DNA from: Alphaproteobacteria bacterium
GTDB lineage: Bacteria; Pseudomonadota; Alphaproteobacteria; Micavibrionales; Micavibrionaceae
Length of the DNA: 64,000 nt
Direction of reading: 5' to 3'
Assembly: GCA_021775995.1 (NCBI GenBank)
Contig: JAJFGS010000011.1
Coordinates: forward strand, 186,001 to 250,000
The translations under genes were made by a program, and so were the position numbers. Under the pieces are notes generated by a model that saw only the letters and a program-made list of their open reading frames with translations, was not told the DNA's origin and did no database searches. Below, in pieces: positions 51,453 to 59,094 of this stretch. Each line of letters begins with the position of its first letter. Within the stretch, counting starts at the first letter, position 1.

Positions 51453-52316
51453 ATGCGCCGTCTTTTTTTCATATTTGTTATATCTTTTATGCTTATAACC
51501 TTGCCGAACAATCATAAAGCACTGGCGCAGGAGGCTGTCCCTGACATGCCAAAGGCATTGCAAGTTTTAGTCGATCGTGGGGCGCAAGCACGCTATTTAG
51601 GAAAAAAACACGGTATGCAAGGGTGGGTTACCGTGTTTAAAGGTCAGGAACAATATTATTATGCAACGCCCGACGGCAAGGGTTTTTTGATGGGCTTGCT
51701 GTTTGATGCAGACGGTACAATGGCAACGGTTAACCAAGTTCGTGACCTTCAATCACAAGGCGATGGTGTTTTAGATATTTTGGCCGTTGATAAAAAGGCA
51801 GAGCCAAGTCTTGAAATGGTAAAAAAACAAACGTCGGAAGAATTTGATTATAAGAGTCCAGCTGAGCGTATGTTTATAGATATTGAAAATAGTAATTGGA
51901 TAGGTTTTGGTTCTAAGAACGCTCCTGTGATTTATTCTTTTATGGATCCACAATGCCCGCATTGTCATGCGTTTATGCAAGATTTACGAGAAGGGTATCT
52001 TGATGAAGGTCTTGTTCAGGTTCGTATGATACCTGTTGGCTTTAGAGAAGAGACATTATCTCAAGCTGCTTTTTTATTGGCTTCTCCCGATTCAAAAGAG
52101 CGCTGGTTTAAATATTTAGACGGAGATACAAATGCATTGCCCGCAAAGACAACGACAAATACGCAAGGTGTTCAAAAAAACCTATCCTTAATGCAGGCTT
52201 GGAAATTTGATGCAACGCCGATCACTATTTATCGTGGTAAAGATGGTAAAGTAAAACTTGTACGAGGACGTGCTGGGGATATGAATAAAATTTTAGCCGA
52301 TCTACCATCATCTTAA
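51453..52316 (+). CDS. DsbC/DsbG-like periplasmic disulfide isomerase
   Basis: 287 residues from the ATG at 51453, with GGAG nine bases upstream; an earlier ATG at 51438 overlaps that site. It has a signal peptide ending near ALAQEA, a cystatin-like dimerisation region and a thioredoxin fold. The active site CPHC (about 168-171) sits in MDPQCPHCHAFM, with the cis-proline in ATPITIY. Such enzymes rearrange disulfide bonds in exported proteins, and IncI conjugation regions and type IV systems often carry one. It leads a plus-strand series that ends with the Dot/Icm genes, so a role in folding secretion-machine parts is plausible. Confidence 0.85.
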   Translation: MRRLFFIFVISFMLITLPNNHKALAQEAVPDMPKALQVLVDRGAQARYLGKKHGMQGWVTVFKGQEQYYYATPDGKGFLMGLLFDADGTMATVNQVRDLQSQGDGVLDILAVDKKAEPSLEMVKKQTSEEFDYKSPAERMFIDIENSNWIGFGSKNAPVIYSFMDPQCPHCHAFMQDLREGYLDEGLVQVRMIPVGFREETLSQAAFLLASPDSKERWFKYLDGDTNALPAKTTTNTQGVQKNLSLMQAWKFDATPITIYRGKDGKVKLVRGRAGDMNKILADLPSS

Positions 52317-52349
52317 TTTTAAATTTTCTAAGGCTCAGTCTAGTTTATC

Positions 52350-53429
52350 ATGGTTACTAATTCTAAATTTACGGTTCAGTTGCTTGAAAAAATTGGAAGC
52401 CCGCTGACGGCTGCAATAAATCATGTTGCGGGGGAAAAAGAAGAATTAGAAATTGAAGCTGCAAAAACTATGGCTCAATTATTAGGCGTGGCAACCCAAA
52501 TGAGCACGACGCTTTATAACTCTCTTGATATAAAAGAAGAAGAAAATCAGTTTGATTCAACGCGCGTGGCTTTGGCCGCTCTTGTTACGCCTTTGATTGC
52601 AGATTTTTATATTCAGACTAAACAAATTCCTGCAGAAGAAGATATAAAGAGAATAGGGCAGTCTTTAGAGGCGGTTATCAGTTTTGGTGAAAATTTTTCA
52701 CCTGCATCAGATCATCAATCGCGGTTACAAACGATAGACCATGACGGCGTATTTTTTGATAAAGACCAACCAATTTTAGTCGTGCTACAGGCAATGGTGC
52801 CAGTTATTAATGCGGTAGAAGAATTTTCATTTGGGCAGGGCAAGAAAAAGTTAGTTCAGGATATTACTGTTCGTTTAGAAACGCGTGCGGCTGATATTGC
52901 AAAAGAAGTTGGTGCTTCTGATAAATTAAAAGAATTGATTATTTTTAAAGCATTGGCCGCTCTTTATTCTTCTTGCCATCGTGAGGAAACGCGACGTGCT
53001 TCTTCGGAAGATGAAGCAAAAAGAGGAGAGCTGTCGCTTGAACCTATATGGGAAGCATTTGAAACCAAGGTTGCTATGATAGAGGCAATCATAGGAACGG
53101 GAACAGAGGATACCAATCAACAACAGGCTCCTAAAGTTGAGGCTGAAAAGGTTGTTGAGACGCCACAGGCGGATGATACGCCTCCACAACAGTCACCTGC
53201 TTCTGGTTCAACTTCTGGTCCAATGGGGTTTTTCAAAAAACCTACAGATGCACCAGCGGAAACGGAGACAAAAGAGGCGACGCCAGCGGCATCAGCGATT
53301 TCAGTAGAGGAAAAAAAGCCAGAAGCCAAAACTGAAACGGAAGCAACGGCTACAAGCAGCGCGTCGTCCAGTCCAATGGGCTTTTTTAAGCCAGGAGCCA
53401 ATAAAAAAGAAGATAGCGATGCTAGTTAA
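52350..53429 (+). CDS. Unknown protein with paired PMGFFK motifs
   Basis: 359 residues, no signal peptide or membrane helix. The first 250 form a helical, folded-looking region. The last 110 are low-complexity (P, A, E, T, S) and contain two copies of a motif, GPMGFFKKP near residue 289 and SPMGFFKPG near residue 343, separated by about 50 disordered residues. Paired short motifs in a disordered tail suggest binding of a repeated partner or a secretion signal. It lies between a disulfide isomerase and a lytic transglycosylase in the type IVB cluster and may belong to it. No family was recognised. Confidence 0.55.
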   Translation: MVTNSKFTVQLLEKIGSPLTAAINHVAGEKEELEIEAAKTMAQLLGVATQMSTTLYNSLDIKEEENQFDSTRVALAALVTPLIADFYIQTKQIPAEEDIKRIGQSLEAVISFGENFSPASDHQSRLQTIDHDGVFFDKDQPILVVLQAMVPVINAVEEFSFGQGKKKLVQDITVRLETRAADIAKEVGASDKLKELIIFKALAALYSSCHREETRRASSEDEAKRGELSLEPIWEAFETKVAMIEAIIGTGTEDTNQQQAPKVEAEKVVETPQADDTPPQQSPASGSTSGPMGFFKKPTDAPAETETKEATPAASAISVEEKKPEAKTETEATATSSASSSPMGFFKPGANKKEDSDAS

Positions 53430-53491
53430 GCGTGGTATCTTTGTGTTATGTAGAATTCGTAGTAAAGCTTTAAAAAGGGTATAATTTAAGG

Positions 53492-53911
53492 ATGTCTAAG
53501 ATTATAGCAGCTTGTTTAATGTTAGCGGCGCAGACATATTCGGTTCCGCCTGCAGTGCTCGTGGGTATTTATCAAGTAGAAGGCGGTAAACCTGGTCAGG
53601 CCGTTGGACCCAATGGTAATGGATCTTATGATTTAGGCCCCATGCAAATCAATACATTATGGATACCTGAATTGGCCAATAAATGGGGTGTATCTAACAA
53701 CACAGCTCTGACATGGGTTAAAAATGATCCTTGCACCAATATGGGTGTTGCGGCGTGGATTCTAAGGAATCACATGAATGAAACAGGGAATTTATCCCAA
53801 GCTATCGCGCATTATCATTCTAAAACACCCCGTTACGGTTATAGCTACAAAGGAAAGGTTATAACGGCCATGCGTTCTAAGGGTTTGCTTCGTGAAAGCA
53901 CAACCAAGTAA
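53492..53911 (+). CDS. Lytic transglycosylase of type IV secretion/pilus kind
   Basis: 139 residues of SLT type. The catalytic glutamate is expected to be E30 in IYQVEGG, followed by SYDLGPMQINTLWIPELA (the GxMQIN motif) and an AIAHYHS segment. It resembles the small specialised transglycosylases of conjugation and type IV systems (VirB1, PilT of IncI plasmids) rather than housekeeping Slt. No clear signal peptide: the N-terminal helix looks like part of the fold, so export is uncertain. It lies 144 bp ahead of dotD. Confidence 0.82.
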   Translation: MSKIIAACLMLAAQTYSVPPAVLVGIYQVEGGKPGQAVGPNGNGSYDLGPMQINTLWIPELANKWGVSNNTALTWVKNDPCTNMGVAAWILRNHMNETGNLSQAIAHYHSKTPRYGYSYKGKVITAMRSKGLLRESTTK

Positions 53912-54054
53912 AACGCTAAGTTTTCTCATAATCCCTGCTAATAAGTTTGTTCTCGTCTCTTGTTCTATGTCATACTAGCCGCTAAGCTATTGAAGTTGTA
54001 TGAAGTGATTCGCCTAAATGATTTAATGGCGATTTTAGGGACGATTTTGACCTT

Positions 54055-54573
54055 ATGATTGAGTTTACTAAAAATAATAAAAACAGAGCCATCCTTTTAG
54101 GGTGTTTTTCTGTGTTGGTGGTGGCCGCATGTACCCCTGGAAAGATAAAACGTGACCCGCAGGTTGTGGCATCACCTGATCGTGTATCATTGATGTTGGC
54201 AGAAGCGGCGGACAAAGCATCAAATGCGTTAGAAACTTTGGCGGCGGTTGAGCAATCAAGTGCCCCAGCGGTTGCAGTTCAGCCGATTCATAATGCGCCG
54301 CCTGAATTACAACGCGCCATGACCATTACATGGATGGGTCCTGCGGAACAGTTGGTTAAAAAATTAGCAGATCGTTCTAGTTATACTTTTATTGCAGTGG
54401 GTGATAAACCTCCTGTTCCTTTAACGGTTAATATTGATGCTGAAAATAAACCCGTTATTGATATTTTAAGGGATGTAGGGCTTCAATTTGGTATGCGTGC
54501 AGATATTAAAGTAGATAGTGTTCGTCAAATGGTAGAAATTCATTATGCACCTGTGACAGGTATGGGGAGTTAA
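54055..54573 (+). CDS. dotD: Type IVB secretion lipoprotein DotD/TraH
   Basis: DotD is an outer-membrane lipoprotein of the type IVB core complex that, with DotC, places the DotH ring. The 172-residue product has a lipobox VAAC with Cys26. Its C-terminal secretin-N0-like domain reads YTFIAVGDKPPVPLTV, followed by PVIDILRDVGLQFG, the typical DotD fold. It is the first of four genes in the order dotD-dotC-dotB-icmT, equal to traH-traI-traJ-traK of IncI plasmids. Confidence 0.88.
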   Translation: MIEFTKNNKNRAILLGCFSVLVVAACTPGKIKRDPQVVASPDRVSLMLAEAADKASNALETLAAVEQSSAPAVAVQPIHNAPPELQRAMTITWMGPAEQLVKKLADRSSYTFIAVGDKPPVPLTVNIDAENKPVIDILRDVGLQFGMRADIKVDSVRQMVEIHYAPVTGMGS

Positions 54574-54578
54574 TTCCC

Positions 54579-55442
54579 ATGAAAAAAATTCCTATAAAAA
54601 TATCTTTTTGCATTGTAATCATTCTAACTCTTTTATCAGCGAACATAAGCTACGCAGCAGTTGAGCATGACGAAGTGGGTAAAGAGTTTGAATCCATGCC
54701 TCCTCCTCCTCAATTATCCGATTTAATAAATATTAAAAAAGAAAATAAAGTGGTTGATGATGAATCACCATTACCACTAGATATTCGTGGTGATGCGATT
54801 AAAGAGGCGGCTCTTTCTTATGGCGCACGAGGCGGTTTGGCTTGGCGCACATTTCATATCAGAAGTGAATTGGAAACACGGGCGCGTTACATGGATAAAG
54901 TTTTTGATTTTCGTCAACTTCTTATACCCGCACCTTCAGGTTTGTTAATTGAACCCCCCGTCATTTCTGAGGCTATGGATGCAACATTAATTGATAACCA
55001 AGGTATGGATGCCGCATTGGCAGACCGTGTTTTAAATATTAATCGGAACGCCAGAATTGTGAGTACAGCGCGGACATGGCGTGCATATTTAGAACGTCAA
55101 TGGGGTGAAGTAACACCACCACCAGATATTCTTCGTCCTGCCGATGATGCCGAACGTAAAATTTGGGAACAGCGCGTTCGTGAAGGGTGGGCGAGAGGTG
55201 TCGAACAAGCTGATGAAATTTTTCAAGCTGATTTGAATAAGCTTGTTGCTGATTTTCGAGGAATGGTGCGTTATCGTTCCTTATTGGCGCAAGGGATGGT
55301 TTCACCCCCTTATGCGACACAAACTGATCGTGGTGTGACAGGGGGCGGTAATACCATGCGTATTGGCGACCGCGCTCTTTCTATAACTGAACTTCCTAAA
55401 CTTCAAACCGGATATAAGAAATGGCAACCCGCAGACCGGTAA
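54579..55442 (+). CDS. dotC: Type IVB secretion protein DotC/TraI
   Basis: 287 residues. Family blocks: IRGDAIKEAALSYGARGGLA, ARYMDKVFDFRQLL, PPVISEA, and WRAYLERQWGEVTPPPDILRP. DotC is part of the outer-membrane core of Dot/Icm systems and is a lipoprotein in Legionella; here the N-terminus looks like an ordinary signal peptide (cleavage near YAAVE) with no lipobox cysteine. It starts five bases after dotD and overlaps dotB by 22 bp. Confidence 0.9.
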   Translation: MKKIPIKISFCIVIILTLLSANISYAAVEHDEVGKEFESMPPPPQLSDLINIKKENKVVDDESPLPLDIRGDAIKEAALSYGARGGLAWRTFHIRSELETRARYMDKVFDFRQLLIPAPSGLLIEPPVISEAMDATLIDNQGMDAALADRVLNINRNARIVSTARTWRAYLERQWGEVTPPPDILRPADDAERKIWEQRVREGWARGVEQADEIFQADLNKLVADFRGMVRYRSLLAQGMVSPPYATQTDRGVTGGGNTMRIGDRALSITELPKLQTGYKKWQPADR

Positions 55443-56584
55443 GTCTTCTCAAAGGAAAAGATAATATTGCTGAAACGTGGCCCCATGAGCCCCCACGTTT
55501 TACAGATGATTTTATTGATGATTTTTTGCTGTGGTGTGTAAAAAAAGATTCGTCTGATATTACAATTCAAACAGATAGGCCTGTTTATAATGAGATAAAT
55601 GGTGCGCTTTATCCTGCTTTATTCAGACCTGTTGATGCAGCAGATATGAATGTTTTTCTCACTAGAATTTATGGACCCGATGCGTCGGCACGTCTGGCCT
55701 CTGGTCGAGATTTGGATTTATCTTACGAAGTACGCCCAGATCGTTACACACGTATCCGGTTTCGTGTAAATATAACGGCGATCTTATCGCGTGGTCGAGA
55801 TTCTGCACAGATTACAATGCGGGTTTTACCAAGTGAACCACCAACAATGGCTGATCTAAATGTTGAAGAAGAAATTATAAAGTCATGGATTCCACGCCAA
55901 GGCATGATCATTGTAACAGGTCCGACAGGATCTGGTAAAACAACGTTGTTGGCGGCGGGTATTCGTATGTTGATGGAAAGAAAGCGTGGCTGTGGGAAAA
56001 TTGTGGCTTATGAAGCCCCTATTGAATATGTTTACGATGCTATTAAATCTCCTCGTTCACTGATATCCCAGACTGAAATCCCGCGCCATTTACCAGATTT
56101 TGCTGCAGGTGTTCGGAATGCGCTTCGTCGTAAACCTAATATTATTCTTGTTGGTGAGGCGCGTGATAGGGAAACAATATCTGCTGCTATCGAGGCCTCT
56201 CAAACAGGGCATACAGTTTATACAACAACACATACAACAGGTGTGGCGGCTACTATTCAGCGTATGGTATCGACATTTGAGCCTAATGAGCGTTCAGAGA
56301 AGGCTTACGCCCTGATGGAAACTATTCGTATGGTTGTAACCCAAACGCTTGTTCCTAAAGTGTCTGGGGGACGTACAGGGGTAAGGGAATGGATGAGTTT
56401 TAATGATGATATTAGAGAAAAATTTCTTGATATGGATGTTAAGGAGTGGCCCGCTGAAATTCAAAGAATAATCCCTTTTCACGGTCAACTTATGGCGCGA
56501 AGTGCTGAGATTCTTTTTGAAGCCGGTGACATTGATCGCCGTACGTATATTCGTTTATCAAATTCAACTGGTGCTGGCGGGTAA
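55421..56584 (+). CDS. dotB: Type IVB secretion ATPase DotB/TraJ
   Basis: DotB is the PilT-like hexameric ATPase at the cytoplasmic base of type IVB systems. The 387-residue product has Walker A GPTGSGKTTL near residue 167, YEAPIEYVYD (Asp box), Walker B NIILVGEARDRETI and the His box GHTVYTTTHTTGV. It is complete. The presence of the motor shows that this is a working-type secretion locus rather than a remnant. Confidence 0.94.
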   Translation: MATRRPVSLLKGKDNIAETWPHEPPRFTDDFIDDFLLWCVKKDSSDITIQTDRPVYNEINGALYPALFRPVDAADMNVFLTRIYGPDASARLASGRDLDLSYEVRPDRYTRIRFRVNITAILSRGRDSAQITMRVLPSEPPTMADLNVEEEIIKSWIPRQGMIIVTGPTGSGKTTLLAAGIRMLMERKRGCGKIVAYEAPIEYVYDAIKSPRSLISQTEIPRHLPDFAAGVRNALRRKPNIILVGEARDRETISAAIEASQTGHTVYTTTHTTGVAATIQRMVSTFEPNERSEKAYALMETIRMVVTQTLVPKVSGGRTGVREWMSFNDDIREKFLDMDVKEWPAEIQRIIPFHGQLMARSAEILFEAGDIDRRTYIRLSNSTGAGG

Positions 56585-56603
56585 TAATAGGGTATTATAA
56601 ACT

Positions 56604-56903
56604 ATGGGACAGGCTGAAGATACCGCAGAAGAGAAAGTTAATTGGCATTGGCGCAATACAATGAAGCCTGTTCGCTTTTTTGGTATTGATGCGCGTGCGG
56701 CTATACCGTTTTTTATTCTCCTCTTTTATTTTCGTGTTGTTTCGCTTGTCTTAGCAATTTTAAGTACAGTTATTTTTGTGGCTTTGGAAAAGAGAGGCTT
56801 AACGTTTCCTTGTGCCCTGCGTTCATTACGCTCTTGGCTTAATGGCCAGTTTAGACCAGCTTGGGTCGCTATAAGATATAAACGCTTTATAGATTTGGGC
56901 TGA
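56604..56903 (+). CDS. icmT: Type IVB secretion protein IcmT/TraK
   Basis: 99 residues with the family blocks WHWRNTMKPVRFFGIDARAA, a membrane segment of about 25 residues, and FRPAWVAIRYKRFIDLG near the end. IcmT is a small inner-membrane Dot/Icm component needed for function in Legionella. It follows dotB by 19 bp, as in IncI plasmids (traK after traJ). Confidence 0.9.
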   Translation: MGQAEDTAEEKVNWHWRNTMKPVRFFGIDARAAIPFFILLFYFRVVSLVLAILSTVIFVALEKRGLTFPCALRSLRSWLNGQFRPAWVAIRYKRFIDLG

Positions 56904-57007
56904 AAAGCGGGATAACCGCTGAATGACCTTTCTAATATCCTTGTCTTTTTGTTACGAAAGTTCTATTTTCTTATTATCTTAACAACACACAGGCAAGGAA
57001 CGTAACA

Positions 57008-57898
57008 ATGATACGTTTAATCTCTATAGCTATATTTTCATCTTTTTTTATACACGCGATCAGTATTAAAACAGTATTTGCAGGTTTTGAATGGGTGCCT
57101 CCGATGCAAAGCCCAGCCTCTTTATCACAAAATAATGTTGTAGAAGAAGATGTATTTGTTGCTTCCCCAGTGGATACAAGCGGGGGGTTTCCTGCGCCAG
57201 AAGTATCATCAGAGCCATTGCCAGACAATTCTGTGGTGAGTATGCCAATATCAATTTTACCAGACAGCGAACATCAAAATAAACCACAAGCTGAGCCAGA
57301 AATAGCGGCTGCACCGGTAACAAAAAATTTATCAGGTAAAAAATTAGTTATTAATCCATATCCGCTTCGTAACAATATAGCACCAGTGACCAATAAAATT
57401 AGTATGCTAGAAATGTATAAGTCACTGAATGAAGAGTCTGGAGATTTGCACCCTGTGAAATTAGGAAATGGTATGACAACAGGTGCAAAAAAAGATCCAG
57501 CACCTTTGGTGCCTAAAGCCGTTAGAATGGCCTCTACGGCCCATAAAACTTTTTTAACACCGACTGGTAATGGTATGACTCCCATGATGGGGGTGGAGCC
57601 TGCTCCATTGCCAGGTATGGCTGTTCCACGAAGCCCTGTAAAAAAAGCAGTGCCATCAATAAAATACGCAGAAGCTATTGGTTTTGGTCGTGATCTTCCA
57701 CTGGCGTTGGCTTTGTCTCAGGTTATTCCTACTGAATTTATACATAGTTTTGCCAAAGATGTTGACGCTGGCGTTAGTGTTTCTTGGGAAGGTGGAAAGC
57801 CTTGGGATCAAGTGTTGAATGATATGCTAAGCCCACAAAACCTGACAGCTGTGATTCAAGGCAATCAAGTTATTATACAAAAAACAGCTAAGCTATAA
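57008..57898 (+). CDS. Secreted protein with C-terminal TcpQ-like domain
   Basis: 296 residues. A signal peptide ends around KTVFAG, then comes about 180 residues of proline-rich, poorly conserved sequence. A C-terminal domain from about residue 215 follows (GFGRDLPLALALSQVIPTEF, SWEGGKPWDQVLNDML, LTAVIQGNQVIIQ). This matches the TcpQ/PilL-type domain, related to secretin N-domains, found in pilus and type IVB outer-membrane assembly. It lies 104 bp after icmT on the same strand and probably contributes an outer-membrane or periplasmic part of the same system. Confidence 0.7.
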   Translation: MIRLISIAIFSSFFIHAISIKTVFAGFEWVPPMQSPASLSQNNVVEEDVFVASPVDTSGGFPAPEVSSEPLPDNSVVSMPISILPDSEHQNKPQAEPEIAAAPVTKNLSGKKLVINPYPLRNNIAPVTNKISMLEMYKSLNEESGDLHPVKLGNGMTTGAKKDPAPLVPKAVRMASTAHKTFLTPTGNGMTPMMGVEPAPLPGMAVPRSPVKKAVPSIKYAEAIGFGRDLPLALALSQVIPTEFIHSFAKDVDAGVSVSWEGGKPWDQVLNDMLSPQNLTAVIQGNQVIIQKTAKL

Positions 57899-57924
57899 TT
57901 TTAATTAAAAAATTTATCTCACAT

Positions 57925-59070
57925 TTATCTTCCTAAGAAATTAACCAGCGTTAAATCTGAAATTAATGCTGTTACGCTGAATGATGCTTCCAAGCCTATT
58001 TGGACTTGTTGAAGTTTCGCTACCGTTTCTGTTAAGTCAATGTCTTCAACATCCGCTATAACACTTTGTAGAGAATTTCTCTCGTAGATATATTGATCTT
58101 TAATGATAGCTGTTTGTGCCCGAACAAGCTCTAAGCGGTATTCTTCCTGCTCTAGTTTATCAACGGCCTGTACAATTTTATTCATTATATCATTTGTAAC
58201 AGCAAAGAAATTTGCTTGCTTGTCTTCAGATGGAAACGGCGGAATATCTGATCCTGCACTAATGGCTGTGGGGTCGTTTAGGGCTCCCGGTGCAGATGCA
58301 GGCGGCGGCATATTTTTGAGTACGCCCAGTGCAACAATAATTTCTTTCATTCCATCTGTGTTACCCAAAAGCGTATAATCAAAATCTGAATTTTCATCGA
58401 CGCGAACACGAACATCACCTGTTGATCCACTAACAAGGCTTGTAGAATAACCAAGTACGGTTTCATTGACTGTTGTGTAGGCATCAATGAATTCATCTGT
58501 TGTAATATTACCTTGCCCCCATTCCCCAAGAAAGCCAGCAGCGACCAGAGCCGGAGGGTTTACATTGCCAGGAGCAGCAAGATTGGTACCATCAGGAACA
58601 AAGGTTCCTAAGTAAGTATCATATTGACCTTGGTCATCTATTGGTTTGACGCTGGAGTCAGAGCCGGCAAACAAATATCTTTCACCATCTTTTGTATTGA
58701 TAAGATCAATAATAAAATCATAAACATCAGTGGCTAATTGCTGTGTTGTGTCAAAATCTGGTAAGTCTCCCCCTTGTACGGAGGTCATTGCGCCTGTTAA
58801 TGTTTTGGCTTGCGCAGCGATTTGTTGGACAGAGCTCACCATTAAATTAATACGACGGTCAGCGTTTTTAATATTGGTTGTGTATTGTTCAATAGCGTTT
58901 AAATCTGCGCGTGCGCGCTGCGATCTTAAATTATCACCCTCTAAGCCAGAAAATTGCTGAGTTTTCTTTCCTGTCGCAATTTGCGTACTGAACCTATCCA
59001 GAGTGATTTGCTGGCTTTTTAGTCTTGAAATTTGATCAAGGGCTTGGCCTAAGTTAGAAATACCAGTCAT
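57925..59070 (-). CDS. flgL: Flagellar hook-associated protein FlgL
   Basis: FlgL (HAP3) joins hook to filament. The 381-residue product has a flagellin-like N-terminal helix pair (QALDQISRLKSQQITLDRFS, then NLRSQRARADLNAIEQY) and a matching C-terminal helix (LTETVAKLQQVQIGLEASF). The central variable region is rich in D, P and G. It lies 24 bp after flgK on the minus strand and converges with the TcpQ-domain gene, with only 26 bp between stops. Confidence 0.87.
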   Translation of the reverse strand: MTGISNLGQALDQISRLKSQQITLDRFSTQIATGKKTQQFSGLEGDNLRSQRARADLNAIEQYTTNIKNADRRINLMVSSVQQIAAQAKTLTGAMTSVQGGDLPDFDTTQQLATDVYDFIIDLINTKDGERYLFAGSDSSVKPIDDQGQYDTYLGTFVPDGTNLAAPGNVNPPALVAAGFLGEWGQGNITTDEFIDAYTTVNETVLGYSTSLVSGSTGDVRVRVDENSDFDYTLLGNTDGMKEIIVALGVLKNMPPPASAPGALNDPTAISAGSDIPPFPSEDKQANFFAVTNDIMNKIVQAVDKLEQEEYRLELVRAQTAIIKDQYIYERNSLQSVIADVEDIDLTETVAKLQQVQIGLEASFSVTALISDLTLVNFLGR

Positions 59071-59094
59071 TTTTTAATCTCCTAAAATAAAATT

